DNA of 38,092 nucleotides, from IMG/VR virus record IMGVR_UViG_3300030007_000012, positions 1 through 38,092 of that record; one strand, given 5' to 3'. The notes under the pieces are model-generated. The model did not search any database. It worked only from the letters and a program-made list of their open reading frames with translations, and was not told the origin of the DNA. The stretch is from a virus. Positions 29,581-35,556 of this stretch are shown one piece after another. How positions within the stretch are numbered: position 1 is the stretch's first letter; every line of letters begins with the position of its first letter. Made by a program: the position numbers and the translations under genes.

Positions 29581-29799
29581 TCAAGCGAGCGAGGCGTTAC
29601 GCCTCTTGCGCGCGTCGCGAAGGGCGTAGTTCGCGGCAAGGCATGCGGCACAGAGGAGCCCGTGGGTCGGCAGCGCGTGTCTTTTCCCGTTCTGGCAGAA
29701 TCCCTCGGCGACGTTCGCTTGCCGCCATGCGCGAGTCTTCTGCGCGCCGGTCGGCGAGGTTAGCGCCTTCGCGCGCCTCGCCTTGGGCTTCGCGGTCAT
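29581..29799 (-). CDS. Single C-x5-H-x8-C-x2-C zinc-module protein
   Basis: The 72-residue protein starts at ATG 29799, overlapping the previous stop by four bases; an upstream start at 29862 exists but lies inside the other gene. A basic Lys/Arg/Ala N-terminus (AKPKARRAKALTSPTGAQKT) leads to one module, EGFCQNGKRHALPTHGLLCA then AC (C35-H41-C50-C53), then a basic helix (RDARKRR). It has A for the usual G after the His, like the copy at 27443. It is encoded next to the triple-module gene, so array growth by module gain is plausible. Confidence 0.7.
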   Translation of the reverse strand: MTAKPKARRAKALTSPTGAQKTRAWRQANVAEGFCQNGKRHALPTHGLLCAACLAANYALRDARKRRNASLA

Positions 29800-29978
29800 G
29801 CTGCTTTTCTCGCGGCAATTAGGGCTTTTTCTTTCGCGGTAGGAGTGCGTCGCGTTAGGCATCTGTAGCAGACGAGGATTGAATCTTCGTTGACGCTATG
29901 ATCCCCGAGGAGCATGTGTGTCGCATGCGCTTTTTCGCATATCCGGCAGAGCGTCTTGTCGTCTTCTTGTGTGGTCAT
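29796..29978 (-). CDS. CxxC-His-CxxC mini zinc protein
   Basis: The 60-residue protein starts MTTQEDDKTLCRICEKAHAT, then has HMLLGDHSVNEDSILVCYRC. It has C-x2-C, four His and C-x2-C, more than enough ligands for one ion. The tail is a basic helix (KEKALIAARKAA). GGAAG lies upstream of the ATG. It is co-translated with 29581. The spacing of its ligands differs from the C-x5-H module, but size, charge and location are the same. The function is unknown. Confidence 0.6.
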   Translation of the reverse strand: MTTQEDDKTLCRICEKAHATHMLLGDHSVNEDSILVCYRCLTRRTPTAKEKALIAARKAA

Positions 29979-30006
29979 TGTCTTCCGTCTTTCTAGCGCG
30001 GTGTGA

Positions 30007-30153
30007 TTAGGAGGTTGCGGCTATTAGCCGTCGCAGGCTTGTCCATCTCGTGCCGTTTGCGCTGTAGCAGTCTCCGGTGTGCTTCTTGTCTTGGTTGCAG
30101 TATTGCGTTCCACGAAAGTCTTTGTGGGCGTCTTGGCATTTCGTTTGCTTCAT
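30007..30153 (-). CDS. Tiny Cys/His protein of the GHxGxHxxxxGxxW type
   Basis: The 48-residue frame starts at ATG 30153. It has MKQTKCQDAHKDF then TQYCNQDKKHTGDCYSANGT followed by RW. The pattern C-x5-H-x2-D-C-x4-N-G-x-x-W resembles the short C...GHxGxHxxxxGxxW motif common in small actinobacterial and phage proteins, with Cys in place of the second His. It is the promoter-proximal gene of the minus cluster. The upstream start at 30264 is less likely. The role is unknown. Confidence 0.5.
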   Translation of the reverse strand: MKQTKCQDAHKDFRGTQYCNQDKKHTGDCYSANGTRWTSLRRLIAATS

Positions 30154-31058
30154 TGTCGTTCTCGCTTTCGTCGGCGGTGCTATGTGACTATCATATCGCA
30201 TCCCCACTACGCCGAACAGAGCACAATGGCTCCTCTCGCTTGAGCCTTTCGCCTCTTGCGACAATCCTGCTCACACACCGCGTCGAGGCAATCTTTACAA
30301 TTCGCGATAGGAAATCGCACCCACGCGCGTCGAAGCACCCGTAATCTTTGCGAGCGCACCGCAAGCGCAACCTCACCCGAAGCGGACGTGGAAACGCAAG
30401 CGACCGACCGCCCCAAGGCGGGCGGGCGCGCACGAAGGCGCATCCCGTGCGAACACGCGACCAGCCCGCTTGGCGCGGGCCGTCCGCTCGACCACGAAGA
30501 CCCCATCGAGAAGCAGCAGCATTACCCAGACCCGCACACTCTCTCTCCTCAACCTTCTTAAAGAGCACCACCCGCCACCTCACGTCACACGAATGCTTAC
30601 GTGCAGGCACGCGAAGAGCGCCACCCTGGGATGAAGCAGCTTGAAGAGCACGCACCTAATAGGACGTGCGAGCCATCCAGGCGAGCACACCTTCTGAAGC
30701 CAACGCAGCCGCACACGCGCACGGAACGCGAGCCCGCAGGCGAGCGAAGGGCAGCACGTAGAGGCGAGTGCAGAGCACGAGCCTCGGCCCCTGCGTCGGC
30801 CACGGATGAAGGTAGTACCCTGCTCTAAAACCTCTCTCATTTTTTCTTCTCCTATCGCCGAATGAAGAGATCGCACGAGAGTCTTGCCTGATCCCGACCG
30901 CCAAACTCCTCGCAAGGGGATGCTCGCTATCGCAAGAAGCGAGGTTTCCGGGGGACGCAAGAGCGCCGCACGCATCGTCAATGAGTCGGCTTGAGGCTCC
31001 GGTGAATAAAAAAGCTGCGAGCCTCTTCGTGCTAGGATCGACGCAACGGAGGTAACGT
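30154..31058. other. 0.9-kb region without a convincing gene, between divergent blocks
   Basis: Frames here have unlikely composition and conflict with each other. Visible structure includes hairpins CCGCC-CCAA-GGCGG (30408-30421) and GCCCGC-TTGGC-GCGGGC (30464-30480). The loose motif GAAGAGC plus A/G-C recurs about five times between 30560 and 30785. GAGGCTC/GAGCCTC at about 30992-31024 flank an A-tract just before the first rightward gene. One minus frame (30580-30840) has GGAGAAG before its ATG but a Cys/Arg/Leu-rich, unconvincing product. A regulatory region, an origin or an RNA gene are possible. Confidence 0.4.
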
Positions 31059-31319
31059 GTGGGGAAGGTCGGCAAGGGCGCGAAGCATCGCTGCCGCGCG
31101 AATCACGTCAAGGTGCGGGATGCCAAGGTCATTGCCGAGATGCAATGTCCACGCTGCGAGGCCGCTGCGGGGAGTCTCTGCGTTCGGTTCCCAGGGTCGC
31201 TAGAACCGATCAAATGGTCGCACTGTGTGCGCCGGGCGCAATGGATAATAGCGCGAGACGCCGCGCGCATCGAGCAGGTCAGGTGTGATACGCTAGCGGC
31301 GACGGCTTCAACGCTGTGA
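31059..31319 (+). CDS. Phage-type CPxC zinc-finger protein
   Basis: The 86-residue protein starts at GTG 31059 with GGAGG six bases upstream. Its centre is EMQCPRCEAAAGSLCVRFPG, then WSHCVRR: C-x2-C-x6-C...H/C, matching the C-P-x-C-x-A-x-x-G-x-x-C...H-x-x-R finger frequent in small phage and actinobacterial proteins. The N-terminus is basic (GKVGKGAKHRCRANHVKVRD) and the C-terminus helical. DNA binding is inferred. Its end overlaps a promoter-like element (TGATACGCT at 31286) and the next GTG start. Confidence 0.65.
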   Translation: MGKVGKGAKHRCRANHVKVRDAKVIAEMQCPRCEAAAGSLCVRFPGSLEPIKWSHCVRRAQWIIARDAARIEQVRCDTLAATASTL

Positions 31320-31738
31320 CGCAGGAGGATGAGGAGGAGGCCGTCTTCGAGGCCGCTCGCAAGTATTGGGCCGACGAGCTAGAGAAGACTTTGCGGAAGA
31401 TGAATCTCTGGCAAGAGGGCCTTCGGATCGAGGTTCCTCCTGGACGACAATGCTATGACGCTATACGCGGCTTGGCGTCGTTGCGTCGGGAGATCGACTC
31501 TGGTCTAGCATCCGGTACGCAGAAGTGCCCAAGGGTCCCATTTGCGAGCACGTCTGAGCGCGGTATAATGGATGTACCTTCTCGCGAAAACCAAGCGGAA
31601 GTGTATCTACCTCGGGCCACGGGGGAATCAACGCGCGGGGACATGGCACCTCTTTCGGACGAGCAATCGCCGGAAAGTGGCGTGGTTGAACCGCGAACCG
31701 AAGATGAGCACGAAAGCGCACATTTAGGAAGGCAGTGA
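31316..31738 (+). CDS. Acidic helical protein, unknown
   Basis: The 140-residue frame starts at GTG 31316, overlapping the previous stop. The first half is convincing: acidic helix EEEAVFEAARKYWADELEKT, then LWQEGLRIEVPPG and a helix DAIRGLASLRREIDSGLA. From about residue 78 the composition becomes disordered and Ser/Glu-rich (ESTRGDMAPLSDEQSPESGV). Here a second frame, 31572-31727, reads MYLLAKTKRKCIYLGPRGNQ and onward as a basic 51-residue peptide, next to a TATAAT at 31564. One gene may end early in an older state, or the two frames overlap. No family is recognised. Confidence 0.5.
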   Translation: MTQEDEEEAVFEAARKYWADELEKTLRKMNLWQEGLRIEVPPGRQCYDAIRGLASLRREIDSGLASGTQKCPRVPFASTSERGIMDVPSRENQAEVYLPRATGESTRGDMAPLSDEQSPESGVVEPRTEDEHESAHLGRQ

Positions 31739-31739
31739 T

Positions 31740-31989
31740 ATGCTAGTGGCGACAGTCTAGCCGCCGCATGGTACACTCGCAGCACAAACCGCCAATAGGC
31801 GTCCGCAGCTTCGGCTGCATGCTATACTAGGGGCACAATCGCCGTAAGGCGCGGCGCGCTCACACGAGCGCGATAACGCTTCCCGCTCTGCCTCGGCATC
31901 GGGCGTCATGGCTCCCCGTTTTCGCGGGGAGCTGTTCGTTGCCCGCAAGTCCCACTCGCGCCGAGGCCCCGGCGTGGTAAAATGGCGGT
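31740..31989 (+). promoter_or_regulatory. Regulatory region with serial extended -10 boxes and hairpins
   Basis: No gene with support spans this gap. Extended -10 elements (TG-N-TANNNT) occur at 31736-31744 (TGATATGCT), about 31769-31777 (TGGTACACT), about 31820-31828 (TGCTATACT) and 31975-31983 (TGGTAAAAT). The second and third are followed by GCACAA and a CGCC-NNNN-GGCG hairpin. GCAGC-TTCG-GCTGC lies between them. GCTCCCCG-TTTTCG-CGGGGAGC at 31911-31932 resembles a terminator with a weak T-tract. A 20-codon frame (31768) and a 53-codon frame (31908) exist but have little support. Confidence 0.5.
31975..31983 (+). promoter_or_regulatory. Extended -10 positioned for a leaderless transcript
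   Basis: TGGTAAAAT ends six bases before ATG 31990, so a transcript starting seven bases downstream would begin at the start codon itself. The gene lacks a ribosome site. The first bases of the message could form GCGGTAT-GG-ATACCGC (31985-32000). Confidence 0.5.
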
Positions 31990-32160
31990 ATGGATACCGC
32001 GCTAAAGGCAATACCGCGCCTCTGTTCGGAGTGCGGGCGGCAGATCACGAAGGCTCGTGCGAAGGAGCTTGAGCGCACCTGGAAGCGCCCGCTTTCGACC
32101 TGCGGCTTGCCCTGCGAGACGCGGCACATGAACCGAACTTCGCAGGCGAACCTTTCATAA
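31990..32160 (+). CDS. Tiny zinc-ribbon protein, probably leaderless
   Basis: A 56-residue frame from ATG 31990 to TAA 32160 has PRLCSECGRQITKARAKELE, then LSTCGLPCETRHMNR: C-x2-C, a 21-residue spacer, C-x3-C and His. This is the pattern of a small zinc ribbon or of the C-S/E-C-G opening found in many short phage proteins. There is no Shine-Dalgarno, and the -10 box at 31975 points to a leaderless message. The function is unknown. Confidence 0.65.
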   Translation: MDTALKAIPRLCSECGRQITKARAKELERTWKRPLSTCGLPCETRHMNRTSQANLS

Positions 32161-32205
32161 GGCCGCGCGCAATGTGCCGAGGCTTTCATTGGCGAAGAGC
32201 GGCGC

Positions 32206-32403
32206 ATGACGCATCCGCCGCCTCCGACCTGCATGATCGACTCGATGAGGCCGGGTCAGGTCGTGACGCTCTGCATGACCGATGATCGCCACTTCTTCGA
32301 GTACGTGGTGAGGATTCTCCCTGATCGGGTCGTGGTAACGAAGTCGTACATGCGGCAGGACGTGCGAGACGCGGACAAGCTCCCGGAGAACAGAGCGCAA
32401 TGA
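32206..32403 (+). CDS. Small beta-rich protein, unknown
   Basis: The 65-residue protein has strand-rich sequence (GQVVTLCMTDDRHFFEYVVR; ILPDRVVVTKSYMRQD), like a small SH3 or OB-type barrel. The ATG at 32206 has only a weak ribosome site; the in-frame ATG 32233 (MIDSMRPGQV) is a possible second start. The stop overlaps the next ATG (ATGA). No family is recognised. Confidence 0.6.
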   Translation: MTHPPPPTCMIDSMRPGQVVTLCMTDDRHFFEYVVRILPDRVVVTKSYMRQDVRDADKLPENRAQ

Positions 32404-32630
32404 ACCGCGAGTCCGACGAAGAGATCAGACTACTCCAGCGCGAGCTGGCATTCTGCGCGGGCGAGCGCGACGTTTATCGTGCCTTGCTGGAGCAAGTGCT
32501 CAAGGCGTACGACGACGGATCGTATGGTGAAACCTTGGCTCTCGCGCTGCGCGCCGTGCGAGACGCCTTGACGACGCCGCACGAGGATCATGAGATCGCG
32601 CTGCACAGGGCTCGGGTGCGGCGGGCGTGA
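32400..32630 (+). CDS. Small helical protein with MNRESDE start
   Basis: The 76-residue protein begins MNRESDEEIRLLQRELAFCA and continues as a leucine-rich coil (YRALLEQVLKAYDDGSYGET; LALALRAVRDALTTP). The start shares 19 identical bases with the next gene's start (32401-32419 and 32628-32646). Its stop overlaps that GTG. A dimeric coiled coil is likely. The function is unknown. Confidence 0.65.
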   Translation: MNRESDEEIRLLQRELAFCAGERDVYRALLEQVLKAYDDGSYGETLALALRAVRDALTTPHEDHEIALHRARVRRA

Positions 32631-32646
32631 ACCGCGAGTCCGACGA
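32401..32646 (+). repeat. 19-bp direct repeat at two adjacent gene starts
   Basis: TGAACCGCGAGTCCGACGA occurs at 32401-32419 and 32628-32646, at the same place relative to the start codons (ATG 32400, GTG 32627). Both proteins therefore begin M-N-R-E-S-D-E. The sequence around the copies then diverges. Confidence 0.9.
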
Positions 32647-33403
32647 GGCTTGCCTGGAGCTGATTGCGTCGATCCGCGACAAGTCGCTCAATGCAGGCTT
32701 CGACGAGACGGAGCGCCTGCTCGTCAACCTCGAAGCGCGGATTGAGGAGGCGGTCGGGCGGGAGCCTAGCGTCGTGTCGCATGCGGCCTGTTGGCAGTTA
32801 GTCGGCGAAATCCGCATCGACAAAGAGGTGTGCCAGGCCGAGAATGCGCGCCTGCGGGGACAGCTTGCCGACCTCGGCACGGAGTTCGTGAAGCTCACGG
32901 GCGAGGTCGAGCGTTTGCAGACGGAATGCGAGGAGAAGGAGATCGTGCGTTCTTGCTCGTCGCTGCACGCGCCGAAGGACGCCGAGCCCGAGCCGCCGAC
33001 GACCATCGGCGAGCGCGCCTCGCCGGAGGTGTGCGAAGAGTTCGGGCGAGCCCAACGCGAAGACTGCCCGTGCGGCACGGAGACCTGCCGCGAGGCGTGG
33101 CGCGAGCTGCGAGCTGCTGCTGATTCGGAGCAAGGCGCGATCCGCTTCCGGGCCGTGCTTCGCACGGAGGTCGCCAAGGAAACGGCAGAGTCTTCGCGAG
33201 AGATTGCCGTGCAGCTCATGGCATTGGGCGAGCGTCTGTCCGCAGTAGAGCTGCACAAAGCTGCCAACGAGCCAGGCCAGGTTTCGATCCGCTTCCGGGG
33301 CGTGATCCGAGAGGAGGTCGGGCGCGAAGTATCGCGGCAGCTTTCCTGGGCGTTCAGCCAATCTAAGGCGCTACGCGAAGCGATAGAGGCTAAAGACTCT
33401 TGA
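32627..33403 (+). CDS. Coiled-coil protein with duplicated start and RFR repeats
   Basis: The 258-residue protein starts at GTG 32627. The N-terminal coil (NLEARIEEAVGREPS; NARLRGQLADLGTEFVKLTG) leads to a loose Pro/Glu linker and a Cys-rich turn (REDCPCGTETC). Two copies of a motif follow: AIRFRAVLRTEVAKETAESS and SIRFRGVIREEVGREVSRQL, about 60 residues apart, each ending in a helix. It is probably oligomeric. It shows no enzyme motif and is of unknown function. It is co-translated with its neighbours. Confidence 0.6.
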   Translation: MNRESDEACLELIASIRDKSLNAGFDETERLLVNLEARIEEAVGREPSVVSHAACWQLVGEIRIDKEVCQAENARLRGQLADLGTEFVKLTGEVERLQTECEEKEIVRSCSSLHAPKDAEPEPPTTIGERASPEVCEEFGRAQREDCPCGTETCREAWRELRAAADSEQGAIRFRAVLRTEVAKETAESSREIAVQLMALGERLSAVELHKAANEPGQVSIRFRGVIREEVGREVSRQLSWAFSQSKALREAIEAKDS

Positions 33404-33786
33404 CGGACGAGCGGCTCCCCGACGAGGCCTACATCGCGGCGGCCATCAAGGACCACGGCTTCTCGGTCGTGCGAAGCAACGCGTGCGGGATGCCGCAGGC
33501 GCGGGTCGGGTTCAAGCAGCCGCATCTCGGCTATAGCAGCGACGGCAGCGTGATGATTTCCGAGGCGCGTGCGCGGGAATGTATGGCCCATGAGTGCGAT
33601 CCTGCCGAGCCCGACGATCATCCGCCTGCCCCCGAACTACCCGCCGCCGATCCCGGAGAGCGCGCCGAAGCCGTAGCCGATCCGGTGTGCTTCGTCTGCA
33701 CGACCGAGGACCTCGACGGCAACGCGCCGCCGCCGCCCGATCCGCCGAAGAAGCTCAAGAAACCACGGAAGAAGCCGACAACCTAG
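33400..33786 (+). CDS. Small protein with Pro-rich basic tail
   Basis: The 128-residue frame starts with TTG overlapping the previous stop. Its ordered part is DERLPDEAYIAAAIKDHGFS to QPHLGYSSDGSVMISEARAR. The rest is Pro/Ala/Glu-rich with a CFVC pair and ends in a Pro/Lys tail (PPPPDPPKKLKKPRKKPTT). The last gene before a terminator. A DNA- or protein-binding tail is suggested, but no family is recognised. Confidence 0.55.
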   Translation: MTDERLPDEAYIAAAIKDHGFSVVRSNACGMPQARVGFKQPHLGYSSDGSVMISEARARECMAHECDPAEPDDHPPAPELPAADPGERAEAVADPVCFVCTTEDLDGNAPPPPDPPKKLKKPRKKPTT

Positions 33787-33842
33787 GCGAGGCGTCGTCT
33801 TTGTCCCTTTGGCGGCGCTGCGTTGAGGGTGATTCGGTTGAG

Positions 33843-33879
33843 GCCGCTCGTGCATAAAATGCGAGCGGCTTCTTCTTTT
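33843..33879 (+). terminator. Rho-independent terminator
   Basis: GCCGCTCG pairs with CGAGCGGC, extended by CAT/ATG across a small bulge, and is followed by TTCTTCTTTT. It separates the 31059-33786 genes from the RHH regulator unit. Confidence 0.75.
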
Positions 33880-33907
33880 CGCGGTTCTGCCTGCCGATTA
33901 TAGGCGC

Positions 33908-34159
33908 ATGATAGATACCGTTACGGACGAAGCCGCGCGCACGGACGCACCTGCGCCGAACACGATGAAGCTCAGCATCAACGTCGCGCACGAGATCGGC
34001 AACCGCCTTCGCAGGTTGGCCTTTGACCGGCGCGTGAGCGAGTCGAGCATCGTGGAGGTCGCCTTGCAGGCGCTCTACGCCGACCGCGACGATCACCAGA
34101 TGGCGCACGTCCTGCGAGAGGGCGGCGCGACGCTCCGGCGCAAGCGGGTCGCAGCGTAG
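33908..34159 (+). CDS. Ribbon-helix-helix protein
   Basis: The 83-residue protein has a disordered acidic N-terminus (MIDTVTDEAARTDAPAPN), then the RHH (MetJ/Arc/CopG) pattern: MKLSINVAHEIGNRLRRLAF, where KLSINV is the DNA-contacting strand, then DRRVSESSIVEVALQALYAD as helices. It should bind DNA as a dimer and regulate phage genes. GATTAT at 33896-33901 lies six bases before the ATG, so it may be leaderless. No Shine-Dalgarno is visible. Its stop shares a base with the next GTG. Confidence 0.75.
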   Translation: MIDTVTDEAARTDAPAPNTMKLSINVAHEIGNRLRRLAFDRRVSESSIVEVALQALYADRDDHQMAHVLREGGATLRRKRVAA

Positions 34160-34638
34160 TGGCGCACGGACTCGATAAGTACCTGGGCTCCTCCATCGCC
34201 TCGCAAGAGACGATCCAAGCCATCGTCGGCCAGATGATGCAGTCTGCGTTCGCCGAGCGGGACGCGCAGCTTCAACAGATCGTGAACCAGGTCGCGGCCA
34301 AGCTTCAGCAGCTCGAAGCGGGGCTCAATCAGGTCGCGCTTGCCGCGCAGCAGACGAAGCTGAGCCCGTTTGAGGTTGCGCTTAAGGCCCTCCCGCTCTG
34401 CGGGAAGAACACCTCGATCATCGAGGACTCCGAGGGGCGATGCTATGACAAATGCTACGCCGTCATCGAGCGGTGGCTCGACGCCGCATTGGCGACATCC
34501 GAGACCGGAGGCGGGGAGCCTGGAAGAGCGGAGGCTCCAGCTCACCAAGAAGAAGCGGAAGCTGGCGCAGGAAGCGCAGGCGATCAATCACCGCCTCAAG
34601 GCGATCAAGCGGAGGCGCTACCCGCCGACAACGGTTGA
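34159..34638 (+). CDS. Coiled-coil protein upstream of terS, overlapping it
   Basis: The 159-residue frame starts at GTG 34159 (TAGTG overlap). Its helical first half is convincing (ETIQAIVGQMMQSAFAERDA; NQVAAKLQQLEAGLNQVALA) and goes on through EDSEGRCYDKCYAVIERWLD. From about residue 115 it becomes Gly/Glu/Ala-rich (EEAEAGAGSAGDQSPPQGDQ). There it shares 194 bases out of frame with the gene at 34445. That tail may be a passive extension. The role is unknown; a DNA-packaging or terminase-linked function is suggested by location only. Confidence 0.55.
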   Translation: MAHGLDKYLGSSIASQETIQAIVGQMMQSAFAERDAQLQQIVNQVAAKLQQLEAGLNQVALAAQQTKLSPFEVALKALPLCGKNTSIIEDSEGRCYDKCYAVIERWLDAALATSETGGGEPGRAEAPAHQEEAEAGAGSAGDQSPPQGDQAEALPADNG

Positions 34639-35197
34639 GGAAGCCATTGCGCTGGTCGGGCGGAAGCGCGATCGCTATTGGCTCACGCGCGTACTAGGAC
34701 ACCTGGCGAAAGGATGCGCCGTGGACGAGGCAATGGATGACGCGACCCGCGCCTGCTTCCCGAGCGTCCGCAAGGACGAGGCGGTACGGGCGCGCAGCCT
34801 CACGCAGATCCGCAAGCCGGACATCTGCTCCGCCATCGAGGACGCCTTCGCCGCCCTCGGCTTCACGATTGAGGACGCGATCAAGGCCCACATCGGGCAC
34901 ATCCAGGGGACGCACACGAAGCAGGTCGTGGTCGGTAGTGAAGTCGTTGAACTTCGTATGCCTGCATCCTTTCAGGCGCTTCAAGCATACCACAAGCTAA
35001 CGCTACCTGCGCCGACCGCGCGTGTTCAGATAGAACACTCGAACATCGGCGAGATGCTCAAGACGATTGATGCCGATACCGACAGGGAAGCGCAGGTCAT
35101 GCGGACCGTGGGCGAGGTGATCGACGTCGAGCCCGAGGAAGATCCCGATGACCGCGATCCGTTTGAGGATGAAGAAAGCGAAGAGGACGAAGAATGA
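34445..35197 (+). CDS. terS: Probable terminase small subunit
   Basis: The 250-residue protein starts at ATG 34445. After a basic coil (EERRLQLTKKKRKLAQEAQA) it shows the small-terminase order: helices RYWLTRVLGHLAKGCAVDEA with MDDATRACFPSVRKDEAVRA (the HTH-like DNA recognition part), RKPDICSAIEDAFAALGFTI, then EDAIKAHIGHIQGTHTKQVV, a hairpin VGSEVVELRM, and QALQAYHKLTLPAPTARVQI. It ends in an acidic tail (EEDPDDRDPFEDEESEEDEE). Small terminases recognise packaging sites and activate TerL. It is 1.5 kb from terL, not adjacent, so the call is probable rather than firm. Confidence 0.6.
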   Translation: MTNATPSSSGGSTPHWRHPRPEAGSLEERRLQLTKKKRKLAQEAQAINHRLKAIKRRRYPPTTVEEAIALVGRKRDRYWLTRVLGHLAKGCAVDEAMDDATRACFPSVRKDEAVRARSLTQIRKPDICSAIEDAFAALGFTIEDAIKAHIGHIQGTHTKQVVVGSEVVELRMPASFQALQAYHKLTLPAPTARVQIEHSNIGEMLKTIDADTDREAQVMRTVGEVIDVEPEEDPDDRDPFEDEESEEDEE

Positions 35198-35553
35198 GCA
35201 TGTTCGGAACGCAAGCCAACACCATCCGGCAGACCTGCCGCGCCTGTCACAACGTCTGCTTCACGCCCGAGGGCTCACCGGCTATAGGACCCGACGGCTA
35301 TAGGTGCGAGGCGTGCGAGACCGCAGGCTACGAACGCTACGACTTCGACAAGAGCTTGCCGAGGCCCGAGGCAACGGAACCCGGTGAGGCAACGGAAGCC
35401 ACCGAGGCAACGGATGCAACGGAGCAAGGCGAGGCAACGGAGAGTGAGGCGCGACCGAGCGACGAGCCCAAAAGTGGCGACGGTGATTCCACCGAAGGCG
35501 ATCCCCAAGGCGAAGTGGTGGAGGTTTCCGCTCCCGCTCCCGAGGCGGAATAG
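35194..35553 (+). CDS. Zinc-ribbon protein with E-A-T repeat tail
   Basis: The 119-residue protein overlaps terS by four bases. The N-terminal half is a zinc ribbon: QTCRACHNVCFTPEG, then GYRCEACETAGYE (C-x2-C and C-x2-C). The second half is a low-complexity tail of E-A-T units (PGEATEATEATDATEQGEAT). These are encoded by a repeated GAGGCAACGGA unit at about 35367-35451. The tail probably varies by slippage. The function is unknown. Confidence 0.65.
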   Translation: MSMFGTQANTIRQTCRACHNVCFTPEGSPAIGPDGYRCEACETAGYERYDFDKSLPRPEATEPGEATEATEATDATEQGEATESEARPSDEPKSGDGDSTEGDPQGEVVEVSAPAPEAE

Positions 35554-35556
35554 GTC

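Noticed and set aside
30580-30840. Minus-strand 87-codon frame with GGAGAAG before the ATG
   Set aside because: The product is rich in Cys, Arg and Leu in a shadow-like way and conflicts with other frames. Kept only as a remark on the non-coding region.
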